From: Excoecaria cochinchinensis
Lineage: Eukaryota; Streptophyta; Magnoliopsida; Malpighiales; Euphorbiaceae
Direction: 5' to 3'
Assembly (NCBI GenBank): GCA_947683425.1
Contig: CANTUQ010000119.1
Location: 7,277,501 to 7,341,500, forward strand
DNA: 64,000 bases
The notes under the pieces were generated by a model. That model did no database searches and had not been told where the DNA came from. It was given only the letters and a program-made list of their open reading frames with translations. Positions 25,510-36,725 of this stretch are shown piece by piece; the first letter of the stretch is position 1; each line of letters opens with the position of its first letter. The translations under genes and the position numbers were made by a program.

Positions 25510-26536
25510 GCCTTGTCAGCGGCTCGGTGCATTCCTCTGCGGAGGATATCTCTTGTGCTTTTTGTAGCCTTGTCAGCGGCTTGGTGCATTCCTCTGCGGA
25601 GGATATCTCTTGCGTTTTTCATAGGCTTGTCAGTGGCTTGGTGCATTCCTCTGCGGAGGATATCTCTTGCGATTTTTGTAGCCTTGTCAGCGGCTCGGTG
25701 CATTCCTCTGCGGAGGACATCTCCTGCGATTTTTGTAGCCTTGTTAACGGCTCGGTGCATTCCTCTGCGGAGGACATCTCCTATGCTTTTTGTAACCTTG
25801 TTAACGGCTCGGTGCATTCCTCTGCGGAGGACATCTCTTGCGCTTTTTGCAGCCTTGTCTGCGGCTCGGTGCATTCCTCTGCGGAGAACATCTCTTGTGC
25901 TTTTTTGTAGCCTTGTCAGCGGCTTGGGGCATTCCTCTGCGGAGGACATCTCTTGCACTTTTTGTAGCCTTGTCAGCGGCTCGGTGCATTCCTCTACGGA
26001 GGATATCTCTTCCGCTTTTTGTAGCCTTGTCAGCGGCTTGGTGCATTCCTCTGCGGAGGATATCTCTTGCGCTTTTTATAGCCTTCTCAGCGGCTTGGTG
26101 CATTCCTCTGCAGAGGACATCTCTTGCGCTTTTTGTAGCCTTGTAAGTGTCTCGGTGCATTCCTCTGCGGAGGACATCTCTTGTGCTTTTTGTAGCCTTG
26201 TAAGCAGCTCGGTGCAATCCTCTGCGGAGGACATCTCTTACGCTTTTTATAGCCTTGTCAGCGGCTCGGTGCATTCCTCTGCGGAGGACATCTCTTGCGC
26301 TTTTTGTAGCCTTGTCAGCGGCTCGGTGTATTCCTCTACGGAGGGCATCTCTTGCGCTTTTTATAGCCTTGTCAGCAGCTCGGTGCATTCCTCTGCTGAG
26401 GATATCTCTGGCGCTTTTTGTAGCCTTGTTAGCGGCTCAGTACAATCCTCTGCGGAGGATATTTCCTGCACTTTTTGCAGCCTTGTCAGCAGCTCGACGC
26501 AGTCCTCTGCGGAGGATGTATCTCGCGTTTTGTAAG
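25510..26536. repeat. 57-bp tandem repeat array, 18 copies
   Basis: Units begin GCCTTGTCAGCGGC at about 25510 and recur every 57 bp to about 26480 (one unit is 58 or 59 bp). The copies are 85-95 percent alike by eye. Each holds a short inverted repeat, CCTCTGCGGAGG. Because 57 is a multiple of three the array is open in several frames on both strands, giving a 340-codon ORF that I do not count as a gene. It sits just upstream of the polypurine tract; element D has a more decayed array at the same place. Confidence 0.93.
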
Positions 26537-26836
26537 TCTAAAGCAAGCTCTGCACACCACCACCAGTTTAGAAGAGCAATTTCGCACTTTGTAAGTCTAG
26601 AGCAAACTCGGTGCAGCCCAGAAGGGTAATTCTCGCATTTTGTAAGTCTGGAGCAGGCTCGACGCATCACCCAGAAGGATGAAAATCGTCGCTCAGCCTA
26701 TACAGCGACTTAAGGAAATGATTTCACTAGCGATCCGGGAAGACAGCCGCCTCAGGTACGCGCTTCTTTCCTTTCTTTTATGAATTTTGGCTCACTTAGG
26801 CACCTGAGTTCTAAGTTCCCCAAAATTGGGGGCAAC
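26537..26836 (+). promoter_or_regulatory. Second short array and polypurine tract of element C
   Basis: Three units of about 60 bp starting TTTTGTAAGTCT follow the 57-bp array (26526, 26588, 26637). The polypurine tract is AAAATTGGGGGCAAC at 26822-26836, directly before the 3' LTR. Element D has the same tract on the minus strand at 39306-39323. Confidence 0.8.
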
Positions 26837-28017
26837 TGTAGACACCGGGTCGCGAGGCGGTCCAAAATCAGGATTACCCGATGATAAAAACAAAAGGCCG
26901 ATTTTGGGCGAAAAAGTGATAATCAATCGTTCCCTTGTACAAAAATAATTAAAAATATATATTTTAGAAATTAAAAATTAAAATAGAGTAGAAAATATTA
27001 ATTTTGTGTCCTCAAGGTTTTATTAAAAAAAAAGGGTCGGGAGTGCCACCTGCGGCAGCGCACGGAGGCGCTCGCACGGCAGGCTGCCCCAGCATGCTGG
27101 GGCGCTAGCGCGGCAGGCCCCCAGCACACAGGGACCTTCGTGCGCTCAGCCGTGCGGCGCGCGGTGCCAGGGCAACATGTGCGCAACCCACTCTCCACGC
27201 GGGCAGGCGTGCCCAGCATCCTTCGACGCGTCGTTTTCTTGCGTTTTCCAGTCCATTTTCTTCAATTTTTTCACCCTTTCATGCTTGTTTTGATTAACTA
27301 AAAAACTAAAGCTATTTTGTCCCTTCCTATTTTTGGCCAAAGTTGAAAATCAAAGGGAAATTTCCCTTCATTTTGAGAGGAGGAAGGCAGATTTGGACAA
27401 GGGTTTTTTTTTAGCTTTCCTCTCTAGCTTTTTGATCTCCAGCAAACTAGTTTTTCTTCTTCAAAAAATTCTTAAGTTCATTTTTTCTTTTTCTCAAGCT
27501 TTAATCTATTTATTTTTCTTCAAAAAATATAATCTATTTCTTAGGTGATTTGAGCTTGGAAAATTAATTTCCTTTGCTCAAATATCCACCAAAAGAATAT
27601 TTTTTTATCAAAATATTCTCTTAATTTATTTTGAAATATCAATTTCTACATTTTCTTCAAATATTTATCACCAAAAATCGACAAGGAGAACGGATTGAGA
27701 CATCCTATTTTCGATCTAAAAATTCTGAGGGTAAACATTTTGGACCCGTTCTCATTTAATTTTATTTGTCATTTATTATTGTTAATTTTGTCATTTTTGT
27801 TATTATTATTATGTATATTGTCTATTCCTAACATTTTTTAGTTTTGTTGCTACTGTTGAAAATTTTGTGTGGTTTTTAATTTGATTTTTGGTGGGTTCAA
27901 CTTGATAATTATTTTTGTAGTCAATCTTCTTCTTTTTTTTCTTCTTCTTATTATTACTATTATCATTATGACTTTACTATTGGCTTTTCTTCCTTTTTGC
28001 TACTGTTAGTGTTTTAA

Positions 28018-28098
<81 letters not shown>

Positions 28099-28203
28099 GT
28101 TATTGTTGTTGTTGTTGCTATTCTTATTACTATTATTATCTTTATATTATTAACTTGTTTTGTGCTTACTTTATGTTTGTTAAGTTTTCTATTGTTATAG
28201 CCT

Positions 28204-28284
<81 letters not shown>

Positions 28285-28302
28285 GTTATTATAGTTACTA
28301 TT

Positions 28303-28333
<31 letters not shown>

Positions 28334-29516
28334 ATTTTTTTTTGTGTTGCATCGTTATTATCATTGTTGTTATCATTATTTATTGTTGTGCCCAATATTC
28401 ATTTTATCTTTATTTGATTAATTTCTATAATTATTACTAATGTTCTTAATATTATTTTCTTTCTGAAATCTTACTTTGAGTCGTATTGGGTGAGTGTACC
28501 CGCGACTCCCCGGATGGGTCGCAACGCGCGGAGGGTCATATAGCTTCGGTGAGATCCTTCTACGCCCTTTCTTTTTATTGTGCTTGTTTGTAAATAACTG
28601 TTTTAACTTGTGCACGCGTGCGATAAAAAATTACAAAAACATTTCTACAATTAAATCGGGATTTCCACTAATAAAATTGGGACCAATGTCCCTCATTTTA
28701 GCCAAACAATAAAAAGTATCACAATTAAAATGAATAGTCCATTTTCCTCCAAAAATGGGATCACTCATCCCGGTTTTCACCAAACAACCAAAATGACTCT
28801 TCGAACCTTCTTCAAATAAATGCGATGGAACCAACGTTCCTAAACTTTGAACAAGCGCGAAGGAACCAATGTTCCTAAAATAATGCCCCGATTTATGTAT
28901 GTCCTTCTATTTTGATCTTGTGTGAGTGTTTTAAATTTAAGTTCATTTTTTGGGCCCTCGTAATTAATTTTGGGGCAATTTCAATCTTATTTTGGGGGAT
29001 TGTATTCCGTCCCACTTTATGTTTTTAGCTTTCTTTCAATGAGGTTGTATTCTGCCCCTATTTCTATTGTAATTGTGTGCTTGTGTGTTTACCGTTTTCA
29101 TTAATCGCTTTCTTTATTTACTTTATCGCTTTCCTTTTATCGCTTTCGTATGCTTGGAATGCGCTATTTAATTTAAATGCATCAATTGGGTGAGATGAGA
29201 GATATAATTTTAAGGGGTTAAAAACCTATTTATAATTAACCAAAGAATAAATAAGAGGAAAGTTCTGAACATCATATCTCTAGTGTAGACCGTTAGAGGT
29301 GAGAGATTTTTTCCTAATTTCTTGCAAATTGGGTGGCGACTCCAAATGCCTCAAAGGTGCCTTTAGGTGTCATTAGACTAGGTTGTCCTCCCCAATGTTC
29401 TATTAAGAGGGATACACCGATGATGTCTCATGGCGCCCATGATCAAAAGACACAAACCAATTCCTCGAAGGCAGATTCAAAGCCAGGGCCCTTGCTGGGC
29501 ACCGACGCGCGTCGCA
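26837..29516 (+). mobile_element. 3' LTR of element C
   Basis: Starts TGTAGACACCGGGTCGCGAG and ends GACGCGCGTCGCA, followed by the target duplication atgac. It is shorter than the 5' LTR (2680 against 2817 bp), mainly through a smaller GC-rich cluster (27038-27230) and different microsatellite lengths (28016-28098, 28205-28283). A PBS-like decamer TGGCGACTCC lies at 29334. Confidence 0.92.
28016..28335. repeat. (TTA)n microsatellites in the 3' LTR of element C
   Basis: Two long ATT/TTA runs at 28016-28098 and 28205-28284, plus interrupted ones to 28333. They explain the poly-Ile and poly-Asn ORFs on the minus strand. Confidence 0.95.
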
Positions 29517-29612
29517 ATGACTCCTTATTTTCTTTTGTTGAGGTTGAAATGATTGAGAATGTGGTTCATTCAGTTTACTTGAGGACGAGTAAAGGTTTGA
29601 GTTTTGGGTAGT
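29517..29612 (+). other. End of the internal region of element G, with polypurine tract
   Basis: After the duplicated atgac the sequence of element G resumes. 'CTTGAGGACGAGTAAAGG' followed by TTTGAGTTTTGGGT is the block that precedes the 3' LTR in Athila elements. The short ORF crossing it has no meaning. Confidence 0.8.
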
Positions 29613-31200
29613 TGATAAGTTGCAATTATATTTATATTTTAGGTTAATTCTTGGCATAATTATGTGTTTTATTTATTTATTTTTAATTTTAATTAGTTAG
29701 TATTTGTAATTTTATTAGTTTATAATGTTTTTATAATTTTTAATAAGTTTTGGGATGTTTTCAGGCGTTTTATTTTAATCCGAAGCTAAATTGGAGGTTC
29801 GGGGTTGATTTTAGAAGCAATGGGTGAAAAAGGGTAGATTTTGCCTAAAGCACAGCCGTGCATTTGAACGAAGCATGCAGTACCAAAAGCACAGCCATGT
29901 TTCTACAAGAAACACAACTGTGTTACCCAGCAGGAGGGGCGCGCAAAGAAGAGCAATGCGCACGTTCACGCCCGAAGCACAGCTGTGCTTTCGCGAGATG
30001 CACAGCTGTGTTTCGCCATTTTTCCACCTGTTTGCACACACATGACGCAGTGCTGAGGCGCTAGTTACTCAAGAACACAGTTGTGCTTTGAGAAAGCACA
30101 GCTGTGCTTTTCTCCAGACATTAAAAAGAAACGCTACTGCATCTTCAAAAGGGGGAGACCTAATTAGGAGTAGACTAATGTTTTTATTTTTAGTTCTTCA
30201 GCAATGGTTTTATTTTAATTTAGGTTTTAATTTTCATTTTAAATACTGTTTTAGCTTAAATTTAATTTTAAATTGCAATTTTGTTCTTAATTAATTTAGA
30301 TTAATTTAGTTTATTTTTATATTTTGGGGATTTAAAGAATTCCAAGGTTGAAGAACAAAGGCTTCAAGATCTATTTTCTCTCTCATCAAGGATGTATTCT
30401 AAACTTGAGTTTTTCATATTTTATGTTTATATTCTTGATGTTTGAGTAGTTATTCATGCTTAGGGGTTCTTGAATCATACTTTGTATTTTGGATTTTTGG
30501 ATTTAATGAATATTTTCATGATTTCTTTTATTTTTCTCGTTATATTTTCTGCATTTATAATGATTGTTGGGTTTCATTATGATTTAGTTCGGAATGATGA
30601 TTGATTTCAAATCTGATTTTTGTTGTAATTTGTTTTTGCTCTGTTCTTATATCTCTGCATCTATCGGTTTTGCTTGCTCTGGAAGGGGAAGCTTGATATA
30701 TAGGTGTTAGTTTTATAATTTTCAGAAATGTGAGGAATGGATGAGTTCTGGGTTATTTGACTCCGGATTGGGAAAATAAACCGAACTTAGGATTTTAGAC
30801 CCGTGCAGATGCTAGTTATATGGCTGACTCCGATTTGGGATGTCATATAATTAGAGTGGCTGACTCCGGATTGGGAAGCCTGGGTTTAGTTGGGTTGTTC
30901 GGAATTTCATGTTTATATTGTTTTACCAACTTCCAATTACATTTATGAGGATAGAATTTCTTAAGCATTTAATTTCATCCTTGAGTAATTTCTTGATGAA
31001 TAATTTTATTTTTAATTGTTAATTTATTTTTCTTGCTTAGCTTATTTTTCTCCACCAAACAAACCGGGGATATCTCAAATTCACTCATCTATAGATATTT
31101 AATGTGACAATCCTTTTTCCCTTAGGTACGATAACTCGGGGTCCTAACTATACCCCAATTTATTACTTGTCGATTCGGTACACTTGCCAAGCACCTGTCA
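29613..31200 (+). mobile_element. 3' LTR of element G
   Basis: 1588 bp, starting TGATAAGTTGC and ending ACCTGTCA. It carries the same U3 palindrome cluster (about 29850-30115) as the 5' LTR. The next five bases, atttg, are the target duplication, one base different from atatg at 6155. Confidence 0.9.
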
Positions 31201-31367
31201 ATTTGCTAGCTAAGTCTGATTTGATGATCACGGCTTATGATTACTCACGAAGGCAGGCATCTTGGACATTTAAAACGGTGGTCAAGATGGGGCCAGTTGA
31301 GACTTTGGTGGAATTCATGGTCCTACCTATTCCTACCAATTTCTCAGCCCTCTTAGGTAGGCCTTAG
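31201..31367 (+). pseudogene. Tat-type protease, C-terminal part (element A)
   Basis: Continues the protease cut at 6159: LAKSDLMITAYDYSRR, then FKTVVKMGPVETLVEFMVLP and the flap-end motif SALLGRP. The next codon is TAG at 31365-31367, where family members have Trp (TGG to TAG). The 88-codon ORF that starts at 31104 includes LTR sequence of element G and is not natural. Confidence 0.8.
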
Positions 31368-31387
31368 TTTAATAAGCTGGGAGGGGT

Positions 31388-32228
31388 TGTAACATCCCCT
31401 CCATCTCCCCCATTGGAAGGGCGCCGGCGGGCGGCCTACCCGACGCTCACTCACAACATACATACAGATATACATACACTGAGCGAAAGCGTTCACTAAC
31501 AATAATAACAAAGGCAGAACATAAATCTTATATAATCAAAATATAGAGTTATTTACGATAGCCAAAAGATTACATCTTGAATCCTTTACAAAAATTAATA
31601 CATATACAAAAATAATTACAGGAGGAGATAACAAAATAACTCTATTCCTACGTGGTCGACCTGCAGATGCGCGACACGAGCAATCTCCCAAAAATCCTGT
31701 CACCTACACGGGACAAGAACCCGTGCTAAGCGATAACACTTAGTGGGGAGGAACAATACAACAGAACACTATACAATAAATTCATGCATCAACATACATA
31801 ATTCACTATAAATTAGAGCACAGAGATATATAATTCAGAGTAAAATAATAGATATCACTACACCACTCCACTAACTAAAATCACACAATGATTAAAACAC
31901 TTCACTAGACACATACCAAACACTTCAAACAATAGCCTGAATTCAATGGTGGAGGATATAGGAACACGGCACGGGAGACCAAAGCCTCAAAAACAATTTT
32001 AATACCCGAAGGTAGCGCGGGAGACCAGAGTCTCAAAACATTTTATCACTACACGGAAGATGACCAACTCGGAGGTCGACCGCTTCGCCCAAACGGGGCG
32101 GACACGGGCAGCTGCACTCACAAACCCTTCTTAAGCATGCTTAATTATCCACTACCCTGACACTTTAGGCTCAATAACTCAAACAATGATCACAACACTT
32201 ACTACACAAAGCTCAGATCAAAACCCAA
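31388..32228 (-). mobile_element. Tekay LTR H, 3' part, minus strand
   Basis: Left end TGTAACATCCCCTCC is the minus-strand 3' end of a Tekay LTR. It holds the hairpin block (31726-31743) and the palindrome TTAAGCATGCTTAA (32131-32144), in the same order as the solo LTR at 9823. It is split by solo LTR B and continues at 34419. Confidence 0.82.
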
Positions 32229-34413
32229 TGTAACCACCGTGTCCTGAGGTAGTCCGGATCAGAGATTACCCGATGAAGAAATTAATGCCCTAGTCCGAGT
32301 GAACGATTGAGATTAAGAGATTTTGGCCCTCTAGATTCAAGAGAAATATGTTTTCTGTATTCCCGACAGAGAGGAAAAGAAAATTTGGAGTTTTAGGGTA
32401 AAAAAAGTAAGTTTACCTCCACAGGTGGCCAGCCCGTCGGTTATGGAATGACCGTCTCTCGATTGAGAGCCGCGACGCCCGTCTGTAGTATTTCGACAAC
32501 CGCTAGTTCAATCCGATTTCCTATTGGGAAATGGATTCAACCGAAGCCCGTCTGTGGCTTCAGACGTCCGTCGGTATGTTTTCGACGGTCGTCGGTATTT
32601 CAAGGCCTATAAAAACTTATCTTTCACCTGTTTTTGGGATTGGCTGGATAGTTGGATGATTTTGCAATTTTTTTACCTAAAAAGCACATTTCCTAGCATT
32701 CTTTCTTTCATCTCAAGATTTCTCCATTTTATTCTTTTGATTTTGTGAACCAAAATTAATTCGAAGGAGCTAAAACTGATTAGTTTCTAAGAATTTTGAT
32801 TCCAATATTTGTGCATTTCGTGAAAATCAAGAAAGAAAAATCCAAACCCTTCTTTTCTTGATTTTTACCTACTTTTTCGTGAAGCGTACAGGACTCGAAT
32901 CATCAAGAATCCAACCTAAAAGGTAAAATTCGAGGGTAAATATTCTGGAAACACATTTCATTTAGTTCATTTTAATTATTATGCTTTTGTTTGGGCTTTT
33001 TTTGTTAAAAAATTATTCTATTTTAGAAAATTTGGTTTTTACTTTTTTTCTTGAAGAACAGTAGCGACCGACGGGTCATGAGGTCACCAACGCTCGTCGC
33101 TCGTTTGAGCGACGACGCGTATGTGGCGCGTTACTGCCCGTCGGTCACTCCGGGATAAGCCCTTCTCTTGGATGAACGACGGCGTGCCAACCCATCGGTT
33201 GCTTCTAGAGACGCCCGTCTGTCATTCATTAGGGCCGTCCCTGGGATCTGTTTGCAATTCTTAAAACCTTTTTTTTTCATTTTCTTTTTCTTATCCCTAT
33301 TTCTTTCTAAATTCTTTCTCTTTTGTCCTTTATCAATAGTTTTATTCATAGTATTTTAGTTCAGAATTCTAAACCTCATTTCCGTTAATATTTATTAATG
33401 TTTGTTTTCTTAACATTTATTGATTATTTTGTGAGATTATTTTTATGCCTTTAGGATAATTTGGAGCTTAAGAGGAGTTTTTCCACGGGAGACTCCATTT
33501 GGTTTACCTCTTTTTCCCTTTATTTATTTATTTATTTATTTGTTATTTATTTATTTTTATTTGCTTATTTAATAATTTATTTATTCGTTTTCATTGATTA
33601 TTTTGTGCTCACAATGAATTGTCTTATTCCACGTTAAATAAAAATGGATAAATATTTTATAGTAAATAAAATTGGGATTTTCTTTTTTTAACTCAAGGAT
33701 ACAACGTCCTAATTTTCATCCAATAAAAGCATCACAATAAAAAAATTAGTTTATTTTATAATAAGTGCATGTGAGGACCAAAGTCCTCAAAAATAAATGG
33801 ATTCCCCGTTTTATGTATATCTCGCATTTTTAAAGTTGGAGTTGTATTCCGCTCCTAGTATTATCGTAATTTATTTTAGAATGTTTATTTTTATCTTTGT
33901 TTTATTTATTTATTGACGGTTTTGATGTGAATAAGTGCGCTTTTAATTAAATTGCATCGTGTGGAGAGAGAGCGAATTAATAAACTCAAAATCTAATCAT
34001 AAAGTTAATCGAGGTAGAAATAGATGAGAAGTCCCGAACCCAGCTCTGGTCTTTGGGCTCAACGAGGCGAGAGGTCTTTCAAAACACTCATTGGGACGTG
34101 ACCTCCAAGACACTTCTTGCGTCCTTTTCAAAGACTTAATCAATAAATCCTAGGCTCTAAGGGAGAGAGGTTCATCCTCCAAGACCCCTTTTAGTTGGCC
34201 CAAAATGGATGCATGCGCTGTCTTAGGCTCTCTGAGGCGAGAGGAACTTTCCCAATATTTTATTGGGTGGCGACTCCATGAAACCTCCTTGTTGCCAAAA
34301 ATAGACGCACTTGTAAATATCTTTACAAGTTGCCAACGGATCCTCATCTTGCCCGATCGCCCTCAAGCGTGCGGTCAAAGGGGCAGCCTGCGGGGGGTCT
34401 GGCACGCGTCACA
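32229..34413 (+). mobile_element. Solo Tat LTR B
   Basis: Starts TGTAACCACCGTGTCCTGAG and ends GGCACGCGTCACA. It is flanked by the perfect duplication cccaa (32224-32228 and 34414-34418). No PBS follows the right end and no polypurine tract precedes the left end, so it is a solo LTR. TATA box CCTATAAAAA at 32606-32615; GC-rich CGACGG/CCGTCG clusters at about 32425-32600 and 33062-33240; PBS-like decamer TGGCGACTCC at 34268. A TTTA-rich run lies at 33520-33570. Confidence 0.93.
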
Positions 34414-34418
34414 CCCAA

Positions 34419-34654
34419 CATCACATTAATTCATTACAACGACATGAGTATAATAAGGTCAACAATACATAAACTTGATCATATACCATGCAATAGTGAG
34501 AAACCATGCAAAGTGGAACAAAAGAATCACATTTAGAAAATAGGGCAGGCGAGAAGGGCCCCTGTCGCGATCGCGACGGTGTCGCGCTTGCGACAGAGCA
34601 TGGGGTACCTCCTCGCGAGCTCGCGCCAGAAGGCATGCTCGCGACGAAGCACGC
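34419..34654 (-). mobile_element. Tekay LTR H, second fragment
   Basis: Continues LTR H after solo LTR B. It contains a GC-rich palindrome cluster (about 34560-34650) with TCGCGATCGCGA, CGCGAGCTCGCG and GTCGCGCTTGCGAC. It ends where the LTR of element D starts. The 5' remainder of H is not visible in the window. Confidence 0.7.
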
Positions 34655-36725
34655 TGTGACACACACCGGACCCCACGTGCCGCCCCTGCGATCGCCCGCT
34701 TGAGGGCGATCAGGCAATTAAGGATCCATTAGCAACTTGTAAAGGTATTTACAAGAGCATCTATTTTGGGCAACAAGGAGGTTTCATGGAGTCGCCACCC
34801 AATAAAACATTGGGAAAGTTCCTCTCGCCTCGGAGAGCTTAAGACAGCGCATGCATCCATTTTGGGCCAACCAAAAGGGGTCTTGGAGGATGAACCTCTC
34901 TCCCTTGGAGCCTAGGATTTATTAATTAAGTCTTTGAAAAGGACACAAGAGGTGTCTTGGAGGTTCCAATGAGTGATCGGAAAGTCCTCTCGCCTCGTTG
35001 AGCCCAAAGACCAGAGCTGGGTTCGGGACTTCTCATCTATTTCTACTTTGATTAATTTTACGATTAGATTTTGAACTTATTAATTCGCTCCCTCTCCACA
35101 CGATGCAATTTAATTAAAGGCGCACTTATTCACGTCAAAAGCGTAATGAATAAATAAATAAAGTGTAACAAAAAAAGGGACTATAAAGATAAATACATTA
35201 ACACTAGGAGCGGAATACAACTCCCCTTTGTAAAAGTGCAGTACATATATAAAACGGGGAATTCATTTATTTTGAGGACTTTGGTCCTCACATGTACTTA
35301 ATGTAAAAGAAACTAGTTTTTTATCGTGGATGTTTTTATTTGATGGAAATTAGGACATTGGATCCTTGAGTTAATAAAAAATCCATATTTTATTTACTAT
35401 AAAATATTTATCCATTCTTATTTAACGCGGAATAAAACGATCCATTGTGAGCACGAAATAATCAAAAAATGAATAAATAAATTATTAAATAAGCAAATAA
35501 ATAAATAAATAAAGGGTAAAGAGGTAAACCAAATGGAGTCTCCCATGGCAAAACTCCTCTTAAGCTCCAAATTATCCCAAAGACATGAAAATAATCTCAG
35601 AAAATAATCAATAATGTTAAAAAAACAAAACATTAATAGTATTAATGAAAATAAAGGTTAAAATTCAGAACTAAAATAATAAGAATAAAATTGTTGATAA
35701 AAGATAGAAGAGAAAAATTTAGAAATAAATAGAAATAAATAATAGAAAGAAAATGAGGAAAAAGGTTTTGAGAATTGCAAACAGATCCCAGGGACGGCCT
35801 CTAACGAATGACAGACGAGCGTCGCTGGAAGCGACCAACGAATTGCATACCATCATTCATCCTATAGACGGGCATATCCTGGGATGACCGACGGGAAGTA
35901 ACGCGTCACATACGCGCCGTTGCTCAAACAAACGACGAGCGTCGGTGGCCTTATGACCCATCAATCGCTACTGTTCTTCAAAAAAAATAGTAAAAACCAA
36001 ATTTTCTCAAACAAAACAATTTTTCAACACAAAAGTCCAAAAATGGGCAGGATAATTAAAATAAACTAAATGAGGTGGGTGTCCAGAATATTTACCCTCG
36101 AATTTTACCTTTTAGGTTGGATTCCTGATGATTCGGATCCCGCACGCTTCACGAGAAATGGGTAAAAACCAAGAAAAGAAGGGTTTGAATTTTTCTTTCT
36201 TGGTTTTCATGAAATGCACAAATATTGGAATCAAAATTCTTAGAAACTAATCAATTCTTAACTCCTTTGAATTAATTTTGATTCACAAAATCAAAAATAG
36301 AATGGAGAAATCTTGATATGAAAAAAGAATGCTAGAAATGTGTTTTTAAGTAGAAAAGCATGTAAATTCGTCCAACTAGCCGACCAACCCCTAAAACGGG
36401 TGAAAAAAGGTTTTTATAGGCCTTAAAATACCGATGGCCGTTGGAAACATACCGACGGGCATCGGTTGAATCCTATTTCTTATTGGAAACAGGATTCAAC
36501 CGACGGACGCTTGAAGCCATAGACGAGTGTCGGGGCTTTCCATCGAGCGACGGGCATGCCGTTATCGACGGGCTAGCCGCCGATGGAGGTAAACTTCCTT
36601 TTTTACCCTAAAACTCCCAATTCTCTTTTCCTCTTTGTCGGGAATACAAAAAATATATTTCTCATGAATCTAAAGGGCTAAAATCTCTGAATCCCAACTG
36701 TTCATTCGGACTCGGGCATCGATTT

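Noticed and set aside
25513..26535. 340-codon ORF in the 57-bp array, and ORFs on the minus strand
   Set aside because: The unit length is divisible by three, so all copies share any open frame. No domain is seen and three overlapping frames are open at once.
25510..26536. CRISPR-like array
   Set aside because: Units are contiguous with no unique spacers, and the surroundings are plant retrotransposons.
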